Shown: piece after piece, positions 45,886-57,294 of the stretch | Numbering within the stretch: position 1 is the first letter of the stretch | Layout of the letters: every line of letters starts with the position of its first letter | Origin: Notolepis coatsorum | Taxonomy: Eukaryota > Chordata > Actinopteri > Aulopiformes > Paralepididae | NCBI GenBank assembly: GCA_963971535.1 | Contig: OZ020593.1 | Location: forward strand, 15,922,148-15,986,147 | Direction: 5' to 3' | DNA: 64,000 nucleotides | Made by a program: the position numbers and the translations under genes | The notes under the pieces: generated by a model | Seen by the model: the letters and a program-made list of their open reading frames with translations, nothing else | The model's database searches: none | Told to the model about the DNA's origin: nothing

Positions 45886-46837
45886 CTACCCGACCAAAGG
45901 ACGGGAAGCAGGAAAGGCCACAGACCCCAGAACCGCCTGGGAGACAGAACCCCCGGTCATGTCCATGAGGTAAAACCTTACAAAGGGGCCCGGCGAGGAC
46001 CATGAAGCTGCAGCACAGATGTCCTCCACCGAGGCCCCACCCAGGAGAGCGGCAGAGGCAGCCACCCCACGAGTGGAGTGCGCCCTGACGCCCCCAGGGG
46101 GATCCTGCCCAGCCAGCGTGTAGCAGAGGGTAACACCCTCGCACAACCAATGGGACAGGCGCTGCTCCGACAGTGCCTTACCAGCACGAGCCCCACCGTA
46201 ACAGACAAAAAGCTGGTCGGTAACCCTGAAATCCTGAGTACGGCTGAGGTAAATCCCCAAGCACGGACTGGACATGACAGGTGAAGGCCCGCATCTAACT
46301 CACCAGTGTGAGGAGGAGGACGAAACGCCTGAACCACAATATCCCGGGAGCGGAAGGAACTCCGGATATTCTCAGGCACAAAAGCAGGATTAGGTCGCAG
46401 AGTGACACCGCAATCGGTCCGAAAAGACAGGCACTCTGGACGTACCGAGAGAGCACAGAGCTCACCTACGCGTTTAGTGGAAGTGACAGCCAGAAGGAAC
46501 GCGGTCCTGAAGGACAGCTGTCCCAACGGCGCCCGCTCGAGCGGCTCAAACGGGGCCAAGGACAACCGACCGAGGACCAATTGAAGATCCCAAGTCGGAG
46601 CCAAGGAGCGTTGCACCGGCTTAACGCGTCGAGCGCCAAGCAGGAAACGCTTCACAAGAGGGTGGCTGAACAAGACATCCCCTCAAACCCCTCATGATAG
46701 GAGGATATAGCTACTGCATATACCCTCACCGTCGAAACCGACAGTCTATCAAGGAGAGACTGGAGGTAACTAAGGACAGCAACCAGGGGGCAGGAGACTG
46801 AGTCCTGGCCCCCCGCCTTACACCACACTTGGAACAT
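45886..46837 (-). pseudogene. DIRS tyrosine recombinase, frameshifted
   Basis: Recombinase that inserts the circular cDNA. Three overlapping minus-strand frames cover it. 46837-46652 is the DNA-binding N-terminus (YLQSLLDRLSVSTVRVYAVA). 46673-45978 holds the core (LAPTWDLQLVLGRLS, TSTKRVGELCALSV with the first catalytic Arg). 46275-45886 holds RAHSTRG (His-x-x-Arg) and the nucleophile Tyr in RFYLMDM. The catalytic set R, H-R, Y is therefore present, but two frameshifts (about 46660 and 46250) break it. Confidence 0.82.
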
Positions 46838-47104
46838 ACGTCATCTGCCCGCATAAGCGCGACAGTGGAGGGAGCATGCGCATTCCAGATGGTAACACCA
46901 TCAGGATCAAGAACCTGCGCCCCTCAACGTACCCGTCCCAACAACTGACCTAACAGATGTATGGGGAAGAATCCCTGGCGGCACGGCATCGGTCCCAGAC
47001 CTGCCTGGCCATGTCCAGACGCAATCCTCACCCGTCAGGATGAGGGCCGCCCCGCGACAGTACACCTGCACCCACATTCTCCCTGCCGGGGATGTGGGGA
47101 GCCC

Positions 47105-48058
47105 TTAGGCCGCGCAGATGGAGGACGCCCATAGCCAGCCGCCCGCCGCCTGGTGCAGACAGGGGGAGCGTACTCCTCCCTGTCTGTCGATACACGACAC
47201 TGACGTCGTATCGTCCGTCCTGATCAACACCATTTGTGGACCAGAAGGACCGCTTTCAACACCAACACATTGAACGTAGCGCAGACCGGGCAGCATGGTT
47301 TGCCAGCTGCCCCCTACTGCGTTGGCCCGACGCATCACCAGCGAGGGAGGCGTCGGTGAAAACGCGACGTGAGACAGCGCCGTAACCGTCCTAGGACGGA
47401 ACCTCCCGAGCGTGTTGACAACACGCTCCGAGATGGATGCCCATAGCCCTCCAACCGTTGACTGGGAAGAGGAATACTCTACATCCAGTCTACAGCAACC
47501 CCAGGCTGGTAGAGACCTGCCTGGTACGAGACCTGACGATCCACCTTGACCGCGAAGGACCAGAACGTCATCAGGGCAGAACACTCCGTAACCCCGGATG
47601 ACGCAGAGGCCCCAGTGCGGCCTCCACGCACTTGGTGAAGATGCGGGGAGCCAGAGAAAACCGAACGGCAGCCTCTGGTACTCATACGCTAACCCTGCAA
47701 AGGAAGCGTAGGTAAGCCCTAGGATGGAAGATCGGGGATGCGCATACGCATCCTACAGGTCTATGGAGGAGAACCAGACCCCCACCTGACAGTGTTCAAC
47801 AGGTAGGAGACGATCCAAAAAATGCTGAACCTTCCCATGAGACAGGTCCAGCCTGGGTCTTACACCCCTCCCTCCCGACTTCTCGGGCAGAGAACACCGG
47901 GAGGAGAACGCCACGACGATGGCTTGCTTCGTCCACAGAGATTGGATCTCGTCGACCAGAGCTGTCCCTGCTGGAGACCCCGACAACAGGGTCTGTACCA
48001 AACCTGAAAACGGGTGGGGTTGTGTAAACACAAGTCCCCGCCTCACCATTCTCTCCAT
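47105..48058 (-). pseudogene. DIRS reverse transcriptase-RNase H, degenerate
   Basis: 48058-47753 reads the RT N-terminal part (LVDEIQSLWTKQAIV, GVRPRLDLS, VWFSSIDL), with the expected first-Asp region. 47584-47105 reads an RNase H-like part (MVLIRTDDTTSVSCIDRQGG VRSP, broken here for length). Between them the frame is disrupted; the YADD-type box reads poorly (FCPDDVLVL near 47580). Not functional as it stands. Confidence 0.7.
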
Positions 48059-48399
48059 CTACCTCGACATATGGTACTGCCGTAGTCATATGTGACGACA
48101 CTCCCAACGCACCCGCCGTCACGTGGCGCAGGTCCGCCAGGAACTGTAGATAGTTGGCCCGGTCCCCCCCGCTGTGCGAAGACAACCCTGGAATCGTGCG
48201 AGGAGCGCGTTCCGTGTCGGAACACCTGACCCTGACACCACCCACGAGGCAATCGCACCCAAGGGGGAACCCCGACAGAAAAGGGCCTGTCTGATACGGG
48301 GGGCTTCCGATCAAAAAAGCCCCCCCACTGAACACCCCTCCAGAACATGCTGAAGGAGTTGTTCCGCAGCCGGACATGCAAGGTGTAAGGCCCCCATGG

Positions 48400-49070
48400 G
48401 TTCCTACACACCGTAGCCCTGCAGTGATATCACTACCACCCCAAACCATGTGAGCTGCGACCACTTGCCAATATTCCAGGAGTGGGAGCACCAACATGAT
48501 ACCTGGCCTGGCGAAGGCGAGGCCGGGGAAGCCCGCACTGTGTGCCTCAAAAGGTTTCGAGCCCCCCTGCTGACAACACTTAAGTTGACAGACGTAACAC
48601 CAGGCTCAACCAACACAGTTCAAGGTGTGGGAGCCGCTTGACAGCACAACATTCTCACGGACAGACCCAGGCTCAGCCATCAACTGGGTGTCAGCCCCTG
48701 TCTCCATGAGAAGCGAAGAATGGGGCCGCATACGCTTCAATGAAGGTTCGCGGCCCGCAGCCAAAGGAGAACGCTCAGAGCCCCGCCTCTGGGGATACCA
48801 GAGAGAGGATTGAACGGGGAGCGGGCTGCTCGCGGCAAAATGACGACGGAGTGGTTTACCAACACCGAAATCACCCAAAATGGCCGATCCCTCGGCCGCC
48901 AAGACTGTCGGCCTCGCGATACCCTGTCGATTCTCCAACCAGGGCACCACTGGCGGGGGAAACATGGCCGCCTGTCGAGGGCCCCGTCATCGCCGCTGAC
49001 GAGGCCGTGCTCTCCCTTCTTCTGGCTGCGCGGTGTGAGGCGGTGTAGGGCCTAGGACAATACCGCCCGC
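48400..49070 (-). pseudogene. DIRS gag-like region, degenerate
   Basis: Minus-strand frames (for example 48965-48606, rich in Pro, Ser and Arg) lie where DIRS gag is expected, upstream of RT. No firm domain is visible; the call rests on position. Confidence 0.35.
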
Positions 49071-50607
49071 GCTCCAGCAGAAGACCAAAATCCCCTGCGG
49101 AGAGGGGAACCCTGAGCGGTTATAGCTTGCGGCTGGGTCAAAGCTAATAACGTCAACATCCTCGACGGAGTGGTTTACCAACACCGTGCGCGATGTGTCG
49201 ACGTCGGCCGGCCCTCAAGGCCCCTCCACCAGACACCATTTCTGTAATAGAAAAAACACCAATTCGAACACAGTTCTAATCGTTGCCAATTCCATACCGT
49301 GGCGGTACAAGCCTTAACAGCCCACCAGCCACTCGCCAGGCCGACCCATGGTGTCGGCCGGGCGGGGCATTGTTTCAATATATCAAAAACAAAGGACTGA
49401 CGTTAACATGGAGCACCAGTGGTGATTGCAAACAGCACCCTCCACTGTGGTGTGGACCATGAAAAGGTTAAATGAATAAAAAGAGCTAAACCACAAAAAC
49501 TGTAGAATGAGCAAACCCATACACACAAAGTTTAAGGGGAGACGGACCAGACCCGTCTTCATTCAAAATATTCACAACAGAACACCAGCCCTAGTTTAGC
49601 CCATTTACCAAAAAAGGTAAACAAAGCCCCCCCCCCGCACTACTCCCCCAGTATACCGATTGACCGTCAGTATGAATGGTTTGAGAGGAGAGAAAGCTGT
49701 AGCAAGACAGACCTTCTCATAGCAGAGTGACAAAATGAAACAATAGCCCCCTACACAGGGCCGCCCCAGGAGATGGGGGGCCTCGCGTCTAAAAACGCAC
49801 GGGGCCTCACATTTCTCCCAAGCGGCCCTGCCCTTATACTACTGCAGCCTAACGCCAGGCAATGTGGAACCCAAGACAACAATTGCCTGTGCACAGACAC
49901 GCAACATGTTTACCATGTCGGCTGGACCCATAGCCCCACTACCCGACGCCAACCCAGATGGGAACACCGTTCAACAAACCCCGCCGGAACACAAGGTAAT
50001 ACCTGGCTAGAATCTAGCCACGACCTACCCCGTTGTCAACCCATTTACCCGAAAAAGGTAAATAGAACTCAAAACCCCACAACAGCTACCGACTGACCTT
50101 CATTGATGAACCGGGCAAGAGGCGGGAGAGTGACAACATCTCACGGCGGAGACATTAAAACAGCATAGCAATTAGCAGTAGTGATAGCATGCGGCAGTAG
50201 CGATAGCATGTTAGCATAGCTTTAGATGTTTTAGCAGCACGCCCAAGACAGCTTGGAAACCGTTCCCTGCAGAGAACGTTCACCAAACCATCTTGCCCCT
50301 GGCGCCAACACACAACAAGGTTGTGTTAACAACACAAACCAGCATTACTAACACTAATACCCATGCCTGAAGACACAGGGCCTACCTGAGTACAAGCTGG
50401 CCCGACAGCCAGCCTTGTACAGCTGAACCTCGATGTGCAGTCATCAAACGAGGAACATCACAGGCCCGTCGTGTCGCCGAAAACATGCGTCGAAGATGCC
50501 AGGGGCCAGCAACCTCCGGTAAGCTTCCAACATTATTAATCTCCCTTAATCTTTTCATTCCGCTAGCTCGCATGGTGCATAGCATCCAGTACGCTGGGAC
50601 GAAAATA
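49071..50607. other. DIRS 5' region, no gene recognised
   Basis: Lies between the gag-like region and the right inverted terminus. Contains a poly-C run near 49627 and repeated TTTACC-AAAAAAGGTAAA words (about 49602 and 50043). No convincing frame. Confidence 0.35.
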
Positions 50608-50788
50608 GAGGAAGGGTGTGTCATGACCAGAGTCATGATTATATGGGTGGTGCCACCATAAGGGGCGGGGCCCCATACAGGTGGGGTGCATGTGTTTTTG
50701 TTCGTGGGAGATACATTAGGTATCACAGGCGATATGGAGTATCTCGTAAGGCTCAGAGCGGGAGCGATGCCATACGAAATATAACTGG
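50608..50788 (-). repeat. DIRS right inverted terminus
   Basis: 50608-50763 is the complement of 45356-45508; the outermost part (to about 50788) is represented in the internal complementary region. Confidence 0.88.
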
Positions 50789-51644
50789 GTTAATTAATAT
50801 AAATGTTATATTGTAACTGTCTAGTTACACATTGGTTCCGAAACATGTATGTTCCAGGCTGCAATTTTGAATCTGAGAGAGCTCTGGTCAGCGAAGCCGG
50901 CGCCGTTCGCGACCTCCATGTTTTGGGGCTATTCATCAGAAAACTCGGATCCCGATTCGGCTCCCATCCGTCGGGCAAGAACTGGCGGTTTTCAGCCTCT
51001 CTCTCTGGAGCTTAACGGAGTTTCGAGTTTGGGATTCACCGTGTTGAATGGGGCGTCTGAACTAAGCGAGGACGCGCGGCGAAGAATGCGGAAGCGCTCT
51101 TGCACTCTTCCGCTGGCATTAAGCTACACACGGCTAGTACATCGACAGGCTGCTATAGTGGAGCCAGCTAACGTTAGCTGCTGAGGCTAGTACATCGACA
51201 GTTAACATTACATAAGGTTTTAGCGCGACGTGGGCATTCCAGAATGGCGAGGATGCAAAGCATGTTAGACCATTGGACTCGTCGCAGAGTTTACATTACA
51301 CATGTAACTGCGCGACTTGCGAGAGAAGTTGTCACACAGCCTTCAAACGCAGGGTGGAAGAGCTAGTTTGCGTCTGTGTATTATGAAATGACAATTGCGC
51401 GTTGCCACGCCCACTGCGTGAAGCCTCTGTGCTCCTAAATAACCTTTTCCAGTTCGCACATCTATTATGACTAATTCTATCTATTTTTAGGGGCAAATAC
51501 GAGTGAAATAGTCGCGCCCTGGCTGTGGTTACATGACGTCATTGCTATTTTAGAGCTGCTCTACCGGTTACAAGGTATAGTCAAAATCCATACCATAGCG
51601 CAAATTCATACCGTTTATACCGTTCACCCCTATGTCAAACTACA

Positions 51645-52207
51645 CAGCTATCACCCCCTTACATCCCCCCTCCCTCTTCTCCCCTACTCTCGCTACCTTA
51701 CTTATACCCACCCCACCAATGCTCCTCATCTTCCTAGCCCTCTCCACCTGCTCCTCACTACCACACCCTACGGCCAGATTACCATCCCACAAAACTCTCG
51801 CATACTTTACCTCACCTAATTGCTCGACAATGAGTTTGGGCAACTCGAGCCTACCTACTTTCCTCACTCCCCTCTCCCCCTCAAGCCTAACCACTATATG
51901 AATCACTTCTGCAACATCATTTCCTCCACCCTCGCCTTCTGACCCACTTGAGCTATCGTCCCTCACTTTCTTCCTCTTGCTCTCCTTCCCCTCTCTTACC
52001 TCCCTCTTCTTCTCCTCCTTCTCCATATCGTCACCACCCGACCCCTTACCCTTGCCCTGGCTATTCTCGCCCCCATCGCTGTCGTTCCTCCCCTTTCCCT
52101 CACTTACCCTCCTCTCCTTCCACACCCTTTCCCACCCTTCTTTCTCACTCTCCTCCCCACTATACTCCATTCTGTCACAACCCGACTCCTTCCCTTTGCC
52201 CTGAGAC
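51645..52207 (-). pseudogene. LINE ORF1 fragment
   Basis: The minus strand reads a highly charged Lys/Glu/Ser region followed by ELPKLIVEQLGEVKYARVL and IGGVGISKV, as in the nucleic-acid-binding ORF1 of I/Nimb-type LINEs. The frame ends at a TAG near 51640, where homology stops. On its 5' side it is read in frame from the 45-bp repeats at 52229-52399, making a 241-codon frame with a repeated MSQYAVI motif. It may be part of the same LINE family as 1-1825. Confidence 0.6.
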
Positions 52208-54071
52208 TTGTTGAATATATATAGATACACAAATGTTCTAGAATGTTTGATTATGACAGCATACTGTGACATCACGAATGCTCTAGAATGTTCCATTATG
52301 ACAGCATACTGTGACATCACAAATGTTCTAGAATGGTTGACTATGACATCATACTGTGACATCACGAATGTTCTAGAAGGTTCTATTATGACAAATAATA
52401 CGGTTCAATGACTTTATCTAAATCCAATCAATATTCCTAATGCCGTTTCAATGTAAGGTTATAAAAATAAACATATAAACATTCATATAATACAATAACC
52501 TAAATATATAGCTTTGGCTCCTCTACAATACACTTACCTAGGATTTGACTTGATTCAACAACAAAGCAGTCGGGGCAATGGCAAGCCGAAAACGGTCGAA
52601 AGTGTAGTTAGTTGAAGTTTGGATATTTTTTTTCCGACTGAGGTAGGTAGATTACATTTTTAGAGACTAAAGTACAGAAAAAGGGTACCGTTGGGTACCG
52701 GTATCGATTCACAGGTACCGGTACCGTGTCGGTTCAAATGTGAACGGTACCCATCCCTATTGCTTATGTCCAGAGATTCCAGCTTTGATAACTAAAGTAA
52801 TGACACTTGACTTACCTGTTATATTATGTTTTGCCTTTTTAAACATGTCCCTTATCACGCTGTCCACGACAGCTGTCACGAGACGCGCACTGAGAGCTGG
52901 CCAGTATACCGCGGGACCTTTTATGAAACATTCTGATATTTTCGCGGGCACGAGACCACTGCACAAGACCCGCGAAAATATCTCCATAACAGTTAGATAC
53001 GCCTATACAGGCTAAAGAGTTATGATAATAATAATAAATGTAACGAGTGATCCTAATAAAATGTCTATTCGATTCATGCATGTCTGACTGTTAAACAAGT
53101 AAAAAATTATGTAAATATGTTGTTAGAATTAGGGCTGGGCGATATGACGATATTATATAAATATCGGGTACAGTTCATTAACGATACACTTTTTAAACGT
53201 ATCGTGGATATCGTGATGTTTTGCCCAAGAGGATTGTGTCACGTCAATCTGGTCCACACGTTGAAACTTTTGAACAGCGCCGCCCCACACACACACTACT
53301 GCATCAAAGTTACTACTTATGATAACAAAGGCATTCGTTTTGTGGCATTAACATTATATAGTTACACGTTCAATAACATCAGCGTATTTACATAGCAACG
53401 TCCGAGGTCGACCTAGATATAGCAAGCATTAGTCGTTCATATCTCAGCCCGTGCTGACTCAGTTGTGCCCATTCTGCGGTCTGTTAATAAAGTTTTCAAT
53501 CAGACAGATGTATGGAAAGGCTTTTATTATAACATCTGTTGCAGTAAAATCATTATGCCTCCAGTCGTTTAGTCATCCTGCGGAGCTAAAAGCTAAACGT
53601 CGGCCGCGGGGAGCTACCGCTACCATTGTTGTTGTCATTGAGCTCTCCAATGGCGGAAGTAAAAAATTAATACGCGCTTGCCGATTGGTGCTAAGAACAG
53701 CAGGGCGGGTGCAAGCGGTGTGACGTAATTGGCAGACTCGACTGTCAATCAAAATGATTCTGTTTGCCGTCTGAATGAATGAAAACGTTATTAACAGATT
53801 GCAGCATGGGTACAATACAGTACAGCTCAATACAACAACAGTGGACTGGAGGATGCAGACCAGAGAAAGACTTTCGTCTTGTTTACATCAGGGTCCCCCA
53901 TTTTCAATTCATCATATTTCATATCTAAATCATATAATATCTCATTGCTAAATATATGCAATATATAATCTAATAATCCAATAATCTAAATCTAATATAT
54001 AATATAAAAATGCTAAATGGATGGGTATTTTATTTTGTCTTTAATGTTAGCTTGCAAACTCAAATACTGTC
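52208..54071. repeat. Right copy of the duplicated 1.8-kb segment
   Basis: Matches 1826-3650. It has 45-bp repeats at 52229-52399, a hAT-like terminus at about 52675-52760, and the left part of the complete hAT. It carries two short stretches missing from the left copy (near 52815 and 52890). Confidence 0.85.
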
Positions 54072-54193
54072 TTGGTAAGCCTCATAATGAATTGTTTGGG
54101 GAAAAAAAGAAAAACATCGTGATGCGTATCGTGTATCGCCGAAAGGTCCGAAAATATCGTGATATCATATTTAGGCCATATCGCCCAGCCCTA
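53130..54193 (+). mobile_element. hAT element, 1064 bp, complete ends
   Basis: Ends TAGGGCTGGGCGATATG and its complement CATATCGCCCAGCCCTA; exact 8-bp duplication GTTAGAAT at 53122-53129 and 54194-54201. It inserted into inverted repeat X. No transposase; a short LINE 3' end is nested at 53773-53912 (minus). Confidence 0.92.
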
Positions 54194-54201
54194 GTTAGAA
54201 T

Positions 54202-54875
54202 GGTACAAATATTCATCTGGTGACATTCTTCATAGCATTAACACATTTATTGACCCACAAAATGTATAGTTTGACACCAAAATTGATCTTCTATGTTCAA
54301 CATTCTAACAACAAACCCTAACCCAACATTCACATTTTTGGCAGTTGTTAGAATGTTCGACACATTTGTACCACATGCACAAACCTGCTTGATTATTGCC
54401 CCAAATAGCATGCAAGTTGGACAAAGTGGGTATGTCTGGAAAGAAGAGGCTTGTGGGTACCTATAAAACCAATGTGCACTCTGATATATTCATGTGAATA
54501 TCCAAGGGACCTTTTGGAAGATGAGCATGGCAGTTTTTTCTAGGCGAAAATGTTACATAATTTTGAATCATTGCCTATTAAAACCCCCTTCCCAACAGTT
54601 GGGATTAATGAAAATGATACCAATAGAAAGCTTAGCTTCTCTAGTTTACAGGGATACCAATACCTTTGTGTTCGCTCAAATATTGAGCCCGCTATGGATC
54701 AAGATATTTATTAATGGGCAGAACCTTGATTTTACATGGCGGCCATCTTGAAATCCATCATGATGACGTGGCCCCTACCCCAAAATGAAAGCTATGATGA
54801 CGTGGGGAAAATTTGGTGCTTTTGTCCGGCGTGTCCACATCCTTCTCAAATCTGGTGCTAAGCCACCGCACTAGT
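54202..54875 (-). repeat. Repeat X, inverted copy
   Basis: Complement of 9838-10500: begins with the CATCTGGTGACATTCTTC end and finishes at GGTGCTAAGCCACCGCAC. Several substitutions, so it is older than the array copies. Confidence 0.75.
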
Positions 54876-55079
54876 AGTATTGGCAGTGGTAGTAGTCATA
54901 ATAGTAATCCAGTATATTTTATTTTCTAAAAAATAAACCAGTTCAACACAACCACTTTTGCTTCATTTCTTTGATGGCTTAAATATGCTCTAGTCGATTT
55001 TGTGTTTTGAGCACAAAGTTCATCATAGATCTAGCCTCTTTATTTTGCTCTCAAAGTGCACCAGATTGATGCATTTAAC

Positions 55080-55183
55080 TTAAAAACTTTTTTTTAAGTT
55101 CAGGGGGGGGGGGGCATGCCCCAGGACCCCCCTAGAGGGGCTGAGGTTCACCCACCAGTCTAACAAAAACCTGTGGGAAACAC
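55080..55183. mobile_element. hAT-type element end
   Basis: A G-run, then GGCATGCCCCAGGACCCCCC and CCTGTGGGAAACACTG: the complement begins CAGTGTTTCCCACAGG, a frequent fish hAT terminus. The opposite end was not found. Confidence 0.5.
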
Positions 55184-56100
55184 TGAGGCCATAGTTACAC
55201 TGGGGAATACAGCAACATTTTTGTTGCTGAATGATTACGTTTGCTGTCCAAGTTAAAAAGAAACGCCGTTTTGGCAGGATAATGCAACGCTGAAAAGGTG
55301 TTTTAGTTTTGGATACTCACCGACAATGGTGCCATGTAATCTGCGTGAGCCGGATACGGCGCCGTTCTGCCCAACGCCCATGCGCAGTAGAGACCCACAC
55401 GGTTATATCCAGTGTTTACAGCAGAGCTGTACCAAGTAGCTGCGGCTACCAATGTGTTGTCAAGTTATTGTTACCACGCAAGAGTCGACTGCATGAGCAG
55501 CTCAGAGCTCCTCTTTCAACATAACAAGCATTAAACAAAATGGCCCAGTCATCTATTCACTTTTGTTTAATACATGCAGCGTTGTCTAATGTTATCTAGC
55601 TACTGATAGCTCCTGATATCAACGTCTGATATCAGTTTGGTTCTGGCTGGCTAGCGTCGCTCGTGAGCTAACGTTAGCTACCTACCTGAAAGTGTTAATA
55701 TACAGTGTCGCTTGTCGTTGTCAACATGAACAATAAACATAGTCATCTGTGGCAACGCTAGCTCACTAGCTTGCTAACGTTTAAATAAATAAGAAGCTTG
55801 CTAACGTTAGCTCGCTAACGTTACTGGGATTAAAGCAAGCTACTCGAGGATGTGCTCGTTTCAACCATGCATTTATATTTTGTATATTCAAGTCAGAGGT
55901 CATTAAAACGGCAGCCTTCCGGCATGTTGGCTGCCCCACACGCTGTTCCATCAGATGGCAGTGGCACACATAAAAAAAACACTACGGGTCAATCCAAGCC
56001 AAATCACGCGAGTGGCGAGGCTCGAGAGAGAGGACTTTTGCGTGAAAGGCGAAAGCAATTAGGCTCTCTCCGAACGTTTTTTCTTTATCTAAAAACCAAA
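55184..56100. other. Unassigned stretch related to hAT interiors
   Basis: 55590-55800 shares words with the interior of 10896-11900 (GATAGCTCCTGATATCAAC, GAGCTAACGTTAGCT). No gene seen. Confidence 0.35.
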
Positions 56101-56264
56101 CTATTCAGTCAGATAGCGATTTATTATTAAAGTATACAGTGCAATTACAATTTCAATAACTTTCCAGCACTTTATACACAATTCAAGCACTATTCAAACC
56201 TTGAAAACACCACATTGAAATACAAGCATTTTCAAGGATTTCCAGCACCCATACGAACCGTGTC
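56101..56264. mobile_element. hAT-type element end
   Basis: Ends GGATTTCCAGCACCCATACG then AACCGTG; the complement resembles the frequent terminus CAGGGTTCGTACGGGTGC. The interior repeats TTCAAGCACTATTCAAACC words. The left end was not located. Confidence 0.5.
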
Positions 56265-56269
56265 GGCTG

Positions 56270-56407
56270 CGCGGTGGAGGTGGAGGCGGAGGTGGATGCC
56301 TGCGGGGAGGTGGAGACGGAGGTGGATGCCTGCGGGGAGGTGGTGGTGGAGGTGGAGGTGGATGCCTGCGGGGAGGTGTTGGAGGTGGTGGAGGTGTTGG
56401 AGGCATC
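56270..56407 (+). repeat. G-rich minisatellite, ~36-39-bp units
   Basis: GGTGGATGCCTGCGGGGAGG recurs at about 56291, 56327 and 56360 with GGAGGTGGAGG spacers. Strongly purine-skewed. Confidence 0.85.
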
Positions 56408-56639
56408 CTGGAGAAAGACCGACGTCATTAGACAATTTCCAATATTCCACCTCCTTTATTTACAAGATATCATATCTCTCTCTCATATATATATACATAT
56501 ATTGTATGTATATTGTATGCATGTATTTGTATTTTATTGCATGTACTTTTATGTATTATTATTATACTACAGACAAGATGGCGGCGACAGAGATCGTGTG
56601 ACGGGTCGAGATGACGCACAAAGAGCGGCGGGATGAGAG

Positions 56640-57294
56640 GATTTCGTTTTCGGGGCGCAGACTACAGGCGTCACCCGGCCAACACAGCACCGGCAGCTCC
56701 CGAGGAGGGGGTTGATCGTAGACACAGGTGCGTCATCCCACATCATCAATGACAGGAGCAGTTTCAAGAACTTCGATAAATCCTTCGAGCCGGAGGGACA
56801 CAGCATGGAGCTGGCAGACGGGAAGCGCACCTACGGGTTGGCGCAAGGGAGAGGAGACGCACAGGTACGCCTTATAGACAGTAAGGGACGCCGGTGTACA
56901 GTGACATTAAAGAACTATTCTCAGTCAAATCTGCTACTGCCAACGGCGCCGAAGTGTTCTTCAGTGAAGGTAAGGATGTTCTTGTAGAACGAGATGGTAC
57001 GCGGTTTAATATCGACGTATATGGGAGAATGTATTACTTACAAACGGAGTGCAATAATAATGACAAATGTAATGTGACTGTTAGCCATGACATCCAGACG
57101 TGGCATGAAATTATGGGTCATTGTAATCACGAGGATTTGCTAAAGCTACAAGCAGTGACAGACGGTATGCACATTAAAGGTGAGAGGCATAGACCTGACA
57201 AAGAATGTGAAGTTTGCATAAGAGGGAAGTTTACTCAAAAAGGGAACAGGGGCCCCACAGAGAAAGTAAAGAGACAGCTGGAGCTAGTTACACG
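56640..57294 (+). pseudogene. Ty1/Copia pol fragment: protease and pre-integrase domains
   Basis: The protease active site LIVDTGASSHI is at about 56712-56745, then LADGKRTYG. A deletion and frame change lie near 56915, where TLKN jumps to ELFSVKSATANGAEVFF. The integrase zinc-binding region follows: TWHEIMGHCNHEDLLKLQ (HH, 57099-57155) and CEVCIRGKF (CC, from 57208). It is broken at 57294 by a hAT insertion and does not clearly resume after it. Only part of a Copia element. Confidence 0.8.

Larger units (their letters stand above)
45307..50788 (-). mobile_element. DIRS-type tyrosine-recombinase retrotransposon
   Basis: Oriented right to left. The inverted termini are 45356-45508 and 50608-50763 (~150 bp, nearly exact). 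Next to the left terminus lies the internal complementary region (about 45561-45660). Its first part is the exact complement of the outer left end (45307-45363), and its second part complements the outer right end (50743-50786). This is the arrangement DIRS elements use to make a circle before recombinase-mediated insertion. Inside are gag-like, RT-RNase H and tyrosine recombinase frames, all broken. No target duplication is expected or seen. Confidence 0.88.
44467..51131. mobile_element. Mutator-like element with ~280-bp inverted termini
   Basis: Left terminus 44467-44755 and right terminus 50857-51131 are near-perfect inverted copies (outer ends GCGTGTAGCTTAATGCC and GTGTGTAGCTTAATGCC). The 9-bp GGCTAGTAC flanks both sides (44458-44466, 51132-51140). 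Long termini plus a 9-bp duplication are the hallmark of MULEs. No transposase is visible; without its passengers the element would be about 1 kb. Similarity of the termini continues inward (ACATGTTTCGGAACCAATGT near 44940 and its complement near 50830). Confidence 0.75.
44012..51632. mobile_element. hAT element hosting nested insertions
   Basis: Ends TAGGGCTGGACGGTAT at 44012 and complement TAGGGGTGAACGGTAT at 51632 (14 of 16 match). Flanks GATCAAAC and TGTCAAAC agree at 6 of 8 positions; other copies of repeat X read GGTGTCAAAC here, so TGTCAAAC is the likely original target. The element's own sequence is 44012-44466 and 51132-51632 (~950 bp, no transposase). The rest is a Mutator-like element and its contents. 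Confidence 0.7.

Noticed and set aside
45661..46697. Plus-strand frames in the DIRS region
   Set aside because: Shadows of the minus-strand tyrosine recombinase.
56781..56797. 17-base identity (TCCTTCGAGCCGGAGGG) between the Copia protease region and the BEL primer-binding site at 59581
   Set aside because: In Copia it encodes ordinary protease-region residues and has no LTR beside it; one such match in a 64-kb window is not surprising.
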